Made by a program: the position numbers and the translations under genes. 64,000 nt of DNA from positions 86,284,408-86,348,407 of the forward strand of contig OX377202.1 in assembly GCA_947396885.1 (NCBI GenBank), in the 5' to 3' direction. Of the stretch, positions 54,382-64,000 are shown in pieces (within the stretch, counting starts at the first letter, position 1; each line of letters begins with the position of its first letter). A model generated the notes under the pieces. The model ran no database searches, had not been told where the DNA came from, and was given only the letters and a program-made list of their open reading frames with translations. Source of the stretch: Heligmosomoides polygyrus polygyrus (lineage: Eukaryota; Nematoda; Chromadorea; Rhabditida; Heligmosomidae).

Positions 54382-55607
54382 TTAGGCTGTCGCAAATTAA
54401 TTTCCTTAATTAAATAATTAAATAAATAAATAATTTTTTAAACCTAAATCTTCTGTCTCAGGGGAAACCACACATGCCGTTCGGTAAGCTTTTTCCTGCT
54501 CTCTCAAAGAGCATATGTGGATGTCGCTATAGTTTCTCTAGCCGACCTTTTCGAGGGCTCCGTAAAATCATGAACCGACTCATCATGCTTTACGAATTTA
54601 TGATAAATATTGAGATTCTGCAGCAGAGGCATGCCGTAACCTTAGCAGCGTTTTTGGAACGGAATGCGAACGAACGGTGTGAGGCTTTGCTTCCAAAAAT
54701 TCGCTTCCGGCGATTTCGATCTCGACGAAAAACCGGGTCGCGAACGCAGCTCCTTGCTTGACGATGAAGTTTTGAAGAGAGTCGTCGATGCAAATCCGGA
54801 GACGAGTACACGTTCGTTAGCAGAGGACATTGGCGTACATCATAGTGCGGTAGCTAGAATCGGCAGGGCGAAGAAGATGTCGACGTGGTGGTGCTCACGG
54901 ATGAGCAGCGTCTGGCACGTTTCGACACTTGCTCCAACCTGCTAGTTCGATTTAAAAGTGAGCCTCTTGTAAGTCGTCTTAGAACTGTAGATGAAAAATG
55001 AATCACAGAAAGCGGGATTTGTCTGGGTAGACAAGGACACTTCCCCAACATCCTTTCCCAAACCCGACCTCCACCCTAAAAAAGTTATGCTTACTTTGTG
55101 TTGTAAAGGTGTAACCTATAACAACTTTTGCGACCTGCTCAAGCAGTCACAGCGGAGTCCTGCTGCTGTGACATAGACCAAATATATAAAAAGTTGCAAA
55201 AGTTGTGGCCGGTAGTGGTGAGTAGAGGAGGGCCGCTCCTGCTGCAGGACAACGCGAAGCCACAGTCCTCATAAATCTCACGGCGAAAATTGACTCATTT
55301 AGGTATCAAAATTTTCCCTCACCCACCATATTTTCTAGACCTTTTCCCCTGACTGTCATTTTTTCCAAGCTCTCATTTGCGTGAGAAACAATTCACTAAT
55401 TTGGCCGATGTTTAATGTGCTCTCTTTGATTCCGTCCATTCCTGTGACCTCAGTTTTATTATAAAGAATGATATTCGTTACCACTTTGTTGGCCAAAATG
55501 TATAGGTTCTGGGGTTTTTATTTTGTTTAACAGAGTTGCGTTTAGGCTGAGTTATAGCAGTTTGAAGTTGGCAGTCCGTTTGGGCGATTAATTTTGGGAC
55601 AGCCTAA
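54382..55607 (+). mobile_element. Second mariner transposon
   Basis: The 1226-bp element has ends TTAGGCTGTCGCAAATTAATT and the complement AATTTTGGGACAGCCTAA, with flanking TA (54380-54381, 55608-55609). It lies about 320 bp from the preceding mariner but has different ends, so it is a separate subfamily. Confidence 0.8.
54590..55420 (+). pseudogene. Mariner transposase, broken
   Basis: Blocks in order: GDFDLDEKPGRERSSLLDDE and STRSLAEDIGVHHSAV (helix-turn-helix), then FVWVDKDTSP, then LLQDNAKPH and HPPYFLDLFP-D. The second catalytic Asp is visible in QDNAKPH. Frameshifts occur near 54680, 54870, 55130 and 55350, and a stop follows the KPHSS block. Confidence 0.75.
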
Positions 55608-55609
55608 TA

Positions 55610-56850
55610 TTTCAGCGTGATATCGGTGACTCAGTTAATGTTCGTATTCAGTGTTACCACTTTCGACAGTTAGCTGTTGAGACGGTGGAACAGACAGTGG
55701 TTTGGTCCTCTGGCAAGTCTAGTACAAATCTGACGATTCCGAGTGAAATAATGCTCGACTGAACTAGATCTTACCCGGACCTTCGGTCGAATCAGGTTGC
55801 AGACGAGAACCGACCCCTTAAATGGCTGTGCGGCACGATTTTCGGATCTGAATAATAACCCAGGAGGTGTGAAGGCAATTAGGATATGAGCTGAGCTAAG
55901 GATGTGATTCGCGAAGCAATTCACTCCCCCAACTCGTTACAGCTAGATTAGGTGCTGCAGCAAATACTACTTCAGCGGCGTTGTCCCCTTGATAGCCTCC
56001 AGATTTAATAGGATTTTCTGTCGGACTGTGGCCGATCGAGAATTTACTGCCCGACCTGAAGCAATGTCTAGTTCCGCCCTGCAAGTCGAGCAGTTTCTTT
56101 ACAGCAAGCTCACAAAGTGCTGGTTTCTGAATCTCTTCCCCATCGGCTTCCTTTCGTTTTTTTTGCGAAATTTTCGGGCCTTAGGAGCGTATCTTTTTCT
56201 ATGAAAATGGATAAGGCACACTGTAATTATGAATGAAATGTAGCTAATTTCAGCAGTTAACCTTTTAGACTAATATTTGTAAGAGAAACACAGCGGAAAA
56301 TCAAAAGTACTTGCAGCGTTATTACTCGAGTGCGACAAATTTATTAAGCTATTGGCATTCAACAGGCATTCAAACAAGAAATAATCAAGGGGATTGTGAT
56401 TATCTACGCTGTACAAAACCATAAATTAGATATTCTAGCTGGTAAATGAATGTCCATACAATTTCTATTAGACGGCTGAATTGCCAATGCAATCAGAAAG
56501 TTCTGACAAGCCTCGTCAATAAGGCATACCTGGAAGATCCCTCTGAAAGAGTTCAAGATCAGATGACAATTCCAAGAGCACCTTCTACTGCATCGCTACT
56601 GATTCTTATAATAAAGGTCGTTAGGATAAAGGAGAAACAGCCATAGCCAACGTTCGAACTAACCAAGTTTATGCGCTCACACTGCTTCTCGAAAAAGGAG
56701 ATAGAGAGGGAAGAGGTGAGTCGACTCACTGCTCTCACTTCGTTTTTGACACCTGTCGCTGGACCTACTACATCTCCTCAACCTGCTCGCTGTATTGTTG
56801 ATCGGTAGTATCGTTTTGCTCGAATGACTATTCGAATAGGCATTCGAATT
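55610..56850. other. No gene recognised
   Basis: Unclassified sequence. ORFs here are under 90 codons and lack motifs. Confidence 0.35.
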
Positions 56851-57154
56851 CGAACACTATGAATCAATATTGCCGCTGCTGCGCTTGCGGCGCCGCTGGG
56901 GGGGGGGGGGGAGCAGTCGTTCTGTACACCCCTGCCCGCCGCCCTATTTGGACAAGTTTGCTATGCGCGAAACCGTCGTTAATTGGCGTGACGTCGTCCA
57001 AAAACCTAACAGCTGATAGGAGACGATTGGGAGCGCATCTCGGGGAACTCTGGAGTCATTTTCCAGTCGGTTCGATTATGGAGGCAGTTGAGGAAAAGAG
57101 AGCGTCGCTCTTCTCTCTCGATTTTTTCAGTTTTCACCACAATCCTTTAAATTT

Positions 57155-57397
57155 TTGCCTCAACAAGAGACTATGGGTGACTCCGGTAAGGAGTTCTACA
57201 TTGATGGCTTATCCGTAATTGTGCGCAAAACCAGCTCACCGTCCTTTCTTTCCAAGGATCATACAATTCTCCTTGTGTTGAAGAGCTTTCTAGTGGATGG
57301 TCGCGTTGTTGTCATGACATATCTCGCTAAGATGTTGTTCTACTTGTCGGAAAATGCGGACGACGCCCTAGTACTGAGCAATCTGGCGGGGATCTGA
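57155..57397 (+). CDS. Hypothetical ORF, unknown function
   Basis: An 80-codon frame contains GKEFYIDGLSVIVRK, KDHTILLVLKSFLVDGRVV and SENADDALVLSNLAGI. It has better coding character than its neighbours. It is preceded by a TTTTTCAG acceptor (57123-57130) that could join it to nothing I can see. A second frame at 57440-57649 may continue it after a frameshift or short intron. It could be an exon of an unrecognised gene or a transposon relic. Confidence 0.25.
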   Translation: MPQQETMGDSGKEFYIDGLSVIVRKTSSPSFLSKDHTILLVLKSFLVDGRVVVMTYLAKMLFYLSENADDALVLSNLAGI

Positions 57398-57599
57398 AGG
57401 AAGCTTGGCGCTGCAGCTGAAAACTCTTTTCCTCCAAATATGGTTAACAAGATTCTGACTCTTGTCTCAAGAACGAAATCAGTTCAGGATAGGGCTACAG
57501 AGCTAAGGGAAGTGATTAGAAATGCGATGCCTCCATGTGATGGCATGGACCCGGATATCTCGCCCCGCCCCTTTCTGAGAGCGATGAATGCAACGGCTC

Positions 57600-57780
57600 T
57601 CCGCCGCGCCGCTGCCACCCAACATCTTGCCGCAAAAGTGTGCGGCTGAGGCACGACACAGCTTACCGCCGTGTGCTGCCGGCAGCAAGCTCTGCGGCTC
57701 TGCCCTATGGTTGAGATGATAGGGCCGCCGCTTTGCCGCAAAGTGTGCGCAGCCTTTATTCTCTTCTCATGTAGACAGAT
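57600..57780. repeat. Inverted GCCGC-rich repeat
   Basis: Words such as CTTGCCGCAAAAGTGTGCGGC and CTTTGCCGCAAAGTGTGCGCAGCC recur, and GCCGCGCCGC/GCGGC pairs occur throughout. The style resembles the GC-rich blocks at 61790-61990 and 62755-62960. Confidence 0.35.
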
Positions 57781-58319
57781 TCTGAAGATACTTGAAACAT
57801 GCTCCTCTTCTTCGCTGAAGAGCCACGGGAGGAGCATAACAAAAATGCTCCTCTAAAGATAGTGGCGAAACAAACCTTTTATATCTTTGCTATGTAACTT
57901 TGTTTCGTTTATTAAGTGGAAAATACACTCACTACATCCTTTTTGACTTTTTTGAACATCTATATTTTCTTTCGTTCTATATTATAACAGTAATTGAACT
58001 AGAATGCTTCTCAATCCTGTTGGTCCAATTACTTAAAGTTTGTTCCATTGGAATAAAAAATCGCAGCAAATCAAGCTCACAGCTCATAACAGAGGAAAGA
58101 TGAAGCAAGGTGAATAGGAAATTTATTTAGGTATGCACAGGATAGGGCTACAGATTGACAGGTGCTTATATGACTGACATATATCGGGGGAAAACTAAGT
58201 CTCTGCCGCAATTTTCACTTCTGATCGTGATCAGGCCACATCCGTACTTGATATACCAATGGCGTCTTCTTATGTTGTTGGTCGGTCTTTATTTGCACAC
58301 CAACCTTCCCTTGGATTGG

Positions 58320-59192
58320 TTTGCTGCTACCAAAGTTATGATGGACAAATGCAAGAGGATCGCTGTCATCGAGTTACACAGACGCAGTGTATCAAACAAG
58401 ATCATCTATCAGCAGCTTCAAATGTCAGAACTGTCCGATCGATCGCCCAGATGAAAATCGTCCAAGTAGTAGAAAGAGATAGGAAGAAGCACAAGAATTT
58501 CTTACATTGCTGTTTGAAAATTTGTCAAGAACCAGTTACAGCTTCGTTCTCGTTGACAGATGCTATGAAGGCAATAGGATGAGAAGGGCGCAGACGATGC
58601 TTCGCTTGCTCGCCAATGGTTGTCATAACCTATTTACGGACGAGTAGATTTTTACGGTGGGAAGATCTCACAACTGGAATAAGAGCCGTGTTTGCTCAGA
58701 CCTGGCTCAGCGAATTCATCGGTAGTCATTCGAAGCCATTTCGCAGCAATCGTCATGATTTGGGCAGGGGTGGTGCCACCGGAAAACTCCTCTCATTCTA
58801 GTGGAGAAATAAGCGAAAATCGGCGCGGAGTGCTATGTACCAGAGACGAATTCTTTGAGAGGTCCTTCTACCGTGGGTGCACATCGGTGAGGACGAATGA
58901 CACCTGTAACAAGACTGAGCACCTGCTCATGCAGCGACATCTGGCACCTTGCAACGAGCTGTTTCCGAAAAATTGGGCCAAGGACGTTTCTTCGGGGACG
59001 TTTCTTCTTGGACATTGGGCAAAGGACGAAAGCTGGCCAATCCCAGCATTCAATCGCTGCGGAACAGAAAAAGGGTCTGCTCAAAGCTTAGGAAGAAAAT
59101 ACCGTGGATACAACAGCGATCACCGTCGACAATTTCGTCAAGTGCTTGAAAGCATACAGGAAGGCCAAAGAAGGATATTTCGAAATTTGTGA
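58320..59192 (+). pseudogene. Tc1/mariner-family transposase remnant
   Basis: Recognisable blocks are KRIAVIELHRRSVSNKIIYQ (N-terminal helix-turn-helix), a FTDE-like stretch near 58634, MIWAGVVPPE near 58760, and the C-terminal block NFVKCLKAYRKAKEGYFEI ending at 59192. The reading frame changes many times. The C-terminus resembles Tc1-like elements more than mariner. The inverted ends were not found. Confidence 0.6.
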
Positions 59193-59236
59193 CTTCGTGT
59201 TTGCACATGTATTGTTAAGTAAACTGCTGAGAGATT

Positions 59237-60193
59237 CACCTGTATCACCTGTCGTCCCGTTGATCATCGACTTGCTCGAGCGGCTGCCAGCAGCGTTCCA
59301 TTCGTCCCTGTCGCGTGCCAGAGTACTCCAATGGATCCTCCTCGCTCGAGGGACACGAAGAGCGTCATAGCGGTCGTTCAGGGCTTTCACGAAGAAGTCC
59401 GACGAACGCGTTGGTGGGCGTCCTGGTGTTCTCTTGACATCCCGCGGAATCCAGTCGATGACGGCTCTCGTCCAGCGGGTGTCTGCGAAGCGCACTACGT
59501 GGCCGGCCCACCTAATTTTCGACAACTTGGCCCATGCGACAGCGTCTCTGATCTTCAAACGTCGGCGAAGCTCGGAACTCCGGAGGCCTTCTCTCACTTG
59601 CGTGAGTCGTGTCACTCCGAGCATCGTCCTCTCGATTCCACGCTGCGCGACGCTGATTGCGTGTTCATCCTGCTTTCGTATAGCTCAGGTCTCTGAGGCG
59701 TATGTTAGGGCAGGAAGAACGGTAGAGTCGAATAGGTGGCCACAGAGTCGAACGTTCTTCGTCTTCTTCGCGACTTCTTCGACGCTCTTGAAAGCTCCCC
59801 AAGCCGCTCGTTTCTTCCTGCTCAGCTCCGGCGCTAGGTCGTTGGCCATATTGACTTCGCGACCCAGATACACGTAGCTGGAGCATTCGGAAATGTTCGT
59901 TCCGTTGAGCGAGAACGGGGCATCGGAAACTTGTCCGTTCCTCATGAACATCCTCTTCGTAAGATTCAGCTGCAGTCCAACGTTCCCACATCCACGATGG
60001 CGCTGAAGAGCTTCGGGGACATGTTATCACCCTGCCGAACCCTTCTCTTCACGTCGATGACGACGCCGTTGTAGAATGGTGAGATCTTGGTCGTGAATCC
60101 ACTGTACAGCTCTCGAAGGACTCTGATTTACTGAATAGGAACACCCTGAGTGAGCAGGGCGTCGATGACCGCTTCAGTTTCGACAGAGTCGAA
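59237..60193 (-). mobile_element. RTE-1-like LINE, 5'-truncated
   Basis: A 12-bp target duplication TGCTGAGAGATT lies at 59225-59236 and 60194-60205. The 3' end ACAGGTGATACAGGTGA matches the copy at 33435. About 190 bp that include the catalytic YADD/FADD region are deleted near 59990, where CCCACATCCACGATGGCGC joins two blocks separated in the other copy. Confidence 0.85.
59240..60190 (-). pseudogene. RTE-1-like reverse transcriptase fragment
   Basis: The - strand frames carry GVRQGD-region remnants, VSDAPFSLNGTNISECSSY, VYLGREVNMANDL, LTYASET, WAGHVVRFADTRW and GRPPTRSSDFF. The catalytic Asp pair is lost in the internal deletion. Confidence 0.8.
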
Positions 60194-60428
60194 TGCTGAG
60201 AGATTACTGTTTTTGAATGTTTTGGAGTACGGCTATAGTCAGTTATATCGTGGCTCTCCATCCTCCCTGTACTTCTGTATATGTATTGTAGTTGTAGATC
60301 ATTACAGAAACTTCTCTGTGACAGGCATATGTAGCTTGAAATCAAGTCAAAAATGGGTCAAAAATGCTAGGGCGGCTAAGGCGCTTGGTGGAGTAGAGCG
60401 CAGGTATAAACCTGTTGCTCCACTTTCA

Positions 60429-60465
60429 GGCCTCTGAAGACGACGGAAAGTCGAAACGTCAGGCC
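60429..60465 (+). ncRNA. Candidate hammerhead-ribozyme-like motif
   Basis: GGCCT (60429-60433) pairs perfectly with AGGCC (60461-60465). Between them are CTGAAGA (60434-60440), a CGAC/GTCG helix, and GAAAC-GTC (60453-60460). This order matches the hammerhead core. Stem II overlaps the first G of GAAA, and stem III has no loop, so a monomer would be weak or inactive. A dimer could pair through ACGT. Confidence 0.35.
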
Positions 60466-60599
60466 GCAATAATAAAGATCCACCTAAAGACCTCGTCTGG
60501 CACAGCATACTGACAGCAATCTCTCTTGTTTTTGGTGGCGCAATCCATGGATCGTTTTCTACGAGACCATCTTTGAATCTCTTTCCTTGTTACGATTTA

Positions 60600-61780
60600 C
60601 GACGGTTTTGTCGTAATTACGATTTACGATTTACGAAATTTCGGATTTCATTTACGCACACTCCTGATCCCGAGCGCCATTGTTGTGGCGGCCGCGGCGA
60701 AGTTTCCTTTAACCATTCGACCGCTTGCGGCAGAATGGCCATGAACTGAGCGCCGCGGTAACATCGCGGCGATGAAAGTATGCCCCCGGCCTTAGGAGCG
60801 GGAATGTAGCGACTGTCGGTCGCGATAATGCTGTTCGGTACATCCCATTGTGGTCTAAAGGAAAACCAAACAAGGGAAAATATTCAGTGCTCAATAATTT
60901 TTGACAAAACTAACATTTCAGAGCGAGACCCTTTGCGAAAGCTTCCATTCCTTCTCTGATAGGCTGTATGGTGTGGCACGTAGTGGCTTCATAGCGCTGC
61001 ACCGGCCGACGATTGAATTATAAATCTTTTACTAGTTCTGCCTTTTTGGCAGTTTAGCAATCGTATGCAAAGAAGCAGTTTCTATTGTAACGATTACAAG
61101 AGACCTGCATTAAGCGATTTCTTTAACTTTTCGATTTCGAGAAGCAGACACTCAGGCGCGATGGACAGAGCTCAAAGGTGATGTGAGAAAAACGAACTAT
61201 CTCACACATGGCCAAGGCTGTGTTTAGTCTCAATGATAGCAATCATCACGTGACTATTATAGAGCGTCATCCTTGCGTTGATTAATGTTTTTGCCTAAAA
61301 GTATAGCAATGTGAATGACATCTGGACTGTTTCTTGTGCCTTTGTAACGAAAAGATTAAATTCTCTTTTGAAGTTCAGAAAGGCGTCGCAAACTTCCGTT
61401 TAAAAGTTTTATTTACTTATTCAATAATACATTTCTTTTATCGCCACGGTATGAACAAGAATCTTCGTGCTTCTTTTGCGAAGAGTTCAGCGTTCTTATT
61501 CGGACTCACTTCAATCAGAGCAGCCGAATTTTTCATGACTTCTTTTGTTCATGTCCACCTTTATCTTGCAATGTCGTCCAGGCATCTTGTTCATGGTCTT
61601 CCTTTACTTCCTTTTTATCAGGTATCCTATCGCATGCAGTGCGCGCTCATGTACAGCTCATTTACGAACAGCTACATTCTTTTGAACGCGTGGTGAGCGT
61701 TACTGAGTCTTGGGGCAGGACTCATCAAGCATAGGTATAGGTAGAAATACCGTAAGGTATTCCACCATATGTGCTATACT
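60600..61780. other. No gene recognised
   Basis: A GC-rich block near 60660-60800 contains GCGCCG/CGGCGC inverted words. The 120-codon ORF at 61334-61696 lacks motifs and is not called. Confidence 0.35.
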
Positions 61781-61787
61781 TCGTCGA

Positions 61788-63590
61788 CACGTATTAGGGT
61801 CTCTACAGAGTCTCGCGGCAGCACCCCGAGAACTCGTCCATATCGCTCCCGCCGCAGTGGGACCCATGCTGCCACTATGGTTGAAGCCGCGGCGCGGACG
61901 AGTTGTCGCGGAACCGCCGCACGCAGAGGTTCCCGAGGGCTGCCGCAGTTCACGGCGGCTCTCACCCGCAGCGCCAGGAGCTGCGGGTGAGGCCCGCCGG
62001 AGGGCGTGATAGATGGGTGTCCATTATGGTTCATCTATTCTAAACATTTTTAAAACGAATCTACATGCTAGGGATACAGTAGGTTGGTGCATAATTTCTG
62101 TCCATAAAGGAGCTTGACAACCAACAATATAATCACCGGTAGTGTCGACAAATAGTGGCGTATGGAATCTTGCACTCAAAACGTAACGCAAAAAAACCTT
62201 ACTACGATATTAGGTAACCTTAAGTGCACTGAAATTCTCCGTGTCCCTAAAGTCACAAGTTAGACGTCTGAGGCTTAAGGAAAACCTTTGCACAGAAATG
62301 CAACAACAAAGCAGACAGTTCTTTTTAGTATGAGCTATAACTGTACCGGACAGATCTCCCGGACTCAACAAGGCATCGGAGGGAATGCTGTCATCACAAG
62401 GGCTACCACATTATCTTCGAGCTGCTTGCCAACCGAGGAATTTTTAGTGGAGGTAGAACGACAGAAGTGAGAGCAAGCGCAAAATGGCACAGAACTGTTG
62501 AGTTATAAGGAATGTTCTTTTAGATTTCGGGGCTTAGATTCAAGAGCTCCTAACTTGACTTAGAAAACGCTTCTTCACAAAAAAGCGTTTTTCTACATCT
62601 TTGACATTCCGAGAGGTCGCAACTGCCGGCAAAAGTACGCAGTATTGCGTATAGTAACACTCGCAGCGCCGCACCACCCGCCGTTGTCATAGCGGGTCCG
62701 CGGCACCCGCAAGACTCTGCTGCTGCCCTTAACGCAGTGTGTAGCAACCCGCCTTGGGCCCCTACAGTCTTGCGGCAGCGCCCGGAGAACGCGTCCATAT
62801 CGCTCCCGCCGCAGTGGGGACAAACGTTGTCACTGTGTTGGAGGCCGCATGCGGACGAGTTGTCGCGGAGCCGCTGGTCGCGAAGACCCCGATGGCTGTC
62901 GTAGTTCATGGCGGCTCTCACTCGCAGAGCCAGGAGCTGCGAGTGAGACCCGCCGGGGTGGGGGGGGGTGGCATGATAGAAGGGTGTCAACTACGGTTCA
63001 TCTATTTGGGAAAAATTTTTAACGAATCTTGCTAGGAACATAATAGGTTGGTGCATAATTTCTGTCCATAAAAGAGCATGACAACCAACAATATAATCAC
63101 AGTTGGTGTCGACAAATGGAGGCGTATGGAATCCTGCACTCAAAACGTAGTGCAACAACAAATCAGAAAGTTCTTTTTAGTATGAGCTATAACTGTATCG
63201 GACAGACCTCCCGAACTCAACAAGGCATCGGACGGAATTCTGTCGTTGTAACGGCTATCACATTATCTTCGAGCTGCTTGCCAACCGAGGAATTTTTAGT
63301 GGAGGTAGAACGACAGAAGTGAGAGCAAGTGCAAAATAGTACAAAACTGGTGAGTTATGAGGAGTGTTCTATTAGATTTCGGGGCATACATTCAAGAACT
63401 CCTAACTTGGCATAGAAAACGTTTAATCACAAATGAAAAAGGTATTTTGCTTACTACATCTCTGACATTCTTAGAGGTCGCAACTGCCGGAAAAAGTACG
63501 CAGTATTGCGTACAGTAACCCTCGCGGCGCCGCGCTACCCACCGTTGTCATGGCGGGTACGCGGCACCCGCTAGACTCTGCTGCCGGCCT
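61788..63590 (+). repeat. Tandem duplication of a roughly 970-bp unit
   Basis: 61788-62757 is repeated by 62758-63590 in the same order. The unit has a GCCGC-rich block, the mariner-like end TAGGTTGGTGCATAATTTC (62084 and 63044), GAGCTATAACTGTA.CGGACAGA, and GTCGCAACTGCCGG...GTACGCAGTATTGCGTA. Divergence is about 10% by eye. No transposase frame was found in either unit. Confidence 0.6.
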
Positions 63591-63629
63591 GACGCTGTTG
63601 CCGACCGCGCGGCCGAGCTATAACATATA

Positions 63630-63750
63630 CCTAAGGAATCGTATCCACTACCCGCAGTGGGTAACGGGTACGATTCGTATTCATGAAAGGAATCAAGTGT
63701 ATGTTAGAACCAAGGCTCCTACGAGAACTGATTTCACTGGAGCGCCATTT
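63630..63750 (-). repeat. Second copy of the 19208-19320 palindromic repeat
   Basis: ATCGTATCCACTACCCGCAG and TGGGTAACGGGTACGAT form an imperfect palindrome. It is followed by GTATTCATGAAAGGAATCA and TTTCACTGGAGCGCC, the reverse of the flank at 19208-19280. Confidence 0.5.
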
Positions 63751-64000
63751 TGTACAAAGAATCCTCGTGGGTACGCGGATATATCTATGACGATAGTCGA
63801 GTACTTTGTATCGACTGATATGTCCACGATGTGGCGGGTAAGGTTTATCATAATGCCTTGTCGATACGTCTATCCCTTATACCTCGCAGACCCACGGATA
63901 TAGGCGTTAACGAATCCGGCCTCTGGGCGAATAACTCTCGACAGTATTCTAACGCCTAAACGAACACATAACTGTTCTACATGCACATAAGTCATATTTG
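63751..64000. other. No gene recognised
   Basis: The last 250 bp hold no recognisable feature; the window ends here. Confidence 0.35.

Noticed and set aside
61334..61696. 120-codon ORF as a membrane protein or GPCR exon
   Set aside because: Hydrophobic stretches are irregular and none of the receptor motifs (DRF, AVNP, LICAAQLASS) are present.
1..64000. CRISPR array, operon or other prokaryotic system
   Set aside because: No regularly spaced short repeats or clustered bacterial-type genes; introns and nematode transposons show a eukaryotic nuclear sequence.

Overview
This window looks like a nuclear contig from a parasitic clade V nematode, probably a hookworm (Ancylostoma/Necator type). 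The organism is inferred from the content: nematode RTE-1-like LINEs, several mariner relics, TTTTCAG-type splice acceptors and a chemoreceptor-like GPCR family. Nothing bacterial is present. Host coding density is very low, and most of the window is old transposon sequence.

Two host genes are well supported. They are tandem paralogues on the + strand: GPCR-A (2015-16859, four exons, 331 aa) and GPCR-B (31426-42750, four exons, 318 aa). I joined the exons by matching the paralogues. Exons 1-3 have identical lengths (378, 149 and 163 nt), intron phases are 0/2/0 in both, and every exon is open. Each encodes a seven-transmembrane protein with DRF at the end of TM3 and NP in TM7. The sequence upstream of each gene is also duplicated (430-1330 and 28120-28980), so the unit that duplicated was larger than the gene.

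The introns and spacers hold most of the mobile DNA. Intron 2 of GPCR-A carries an 0.9 kb foldback, a MITE, a full-length RTE with a tRNA-like 5' end (6522-9686) and a 5 kb giant foldback (9900-14921). The spacer holds tRNA-like inverted pairs, SINEs and a 5'-truncated RTE (23027-27950). That RTE is split by a Penelope-like retroelement bounded by a 356-bp direct duplication. Intron 2 of GPCR-B carries a twin-primed RTE-1-like LINE and a mariner. Intron 3 holds large inverted repeats.

From 42.8 kb to the end I find no confident host gene. This part has a palindrome centred on a 200-N assembly gap, four Tc1/mariner-type relics, a CR1-like LINE tail, another RTE-1 fragment and a roughly 1 kb tandem duplication. 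One abundant tRNA-derived SINE occurs at least ten times across the window, and one copy was later split by a mariner.

The two GPCRs are presumably sensory receptors. The remaining features are independent insertions, and target-site duplications and nesting give their relative order.
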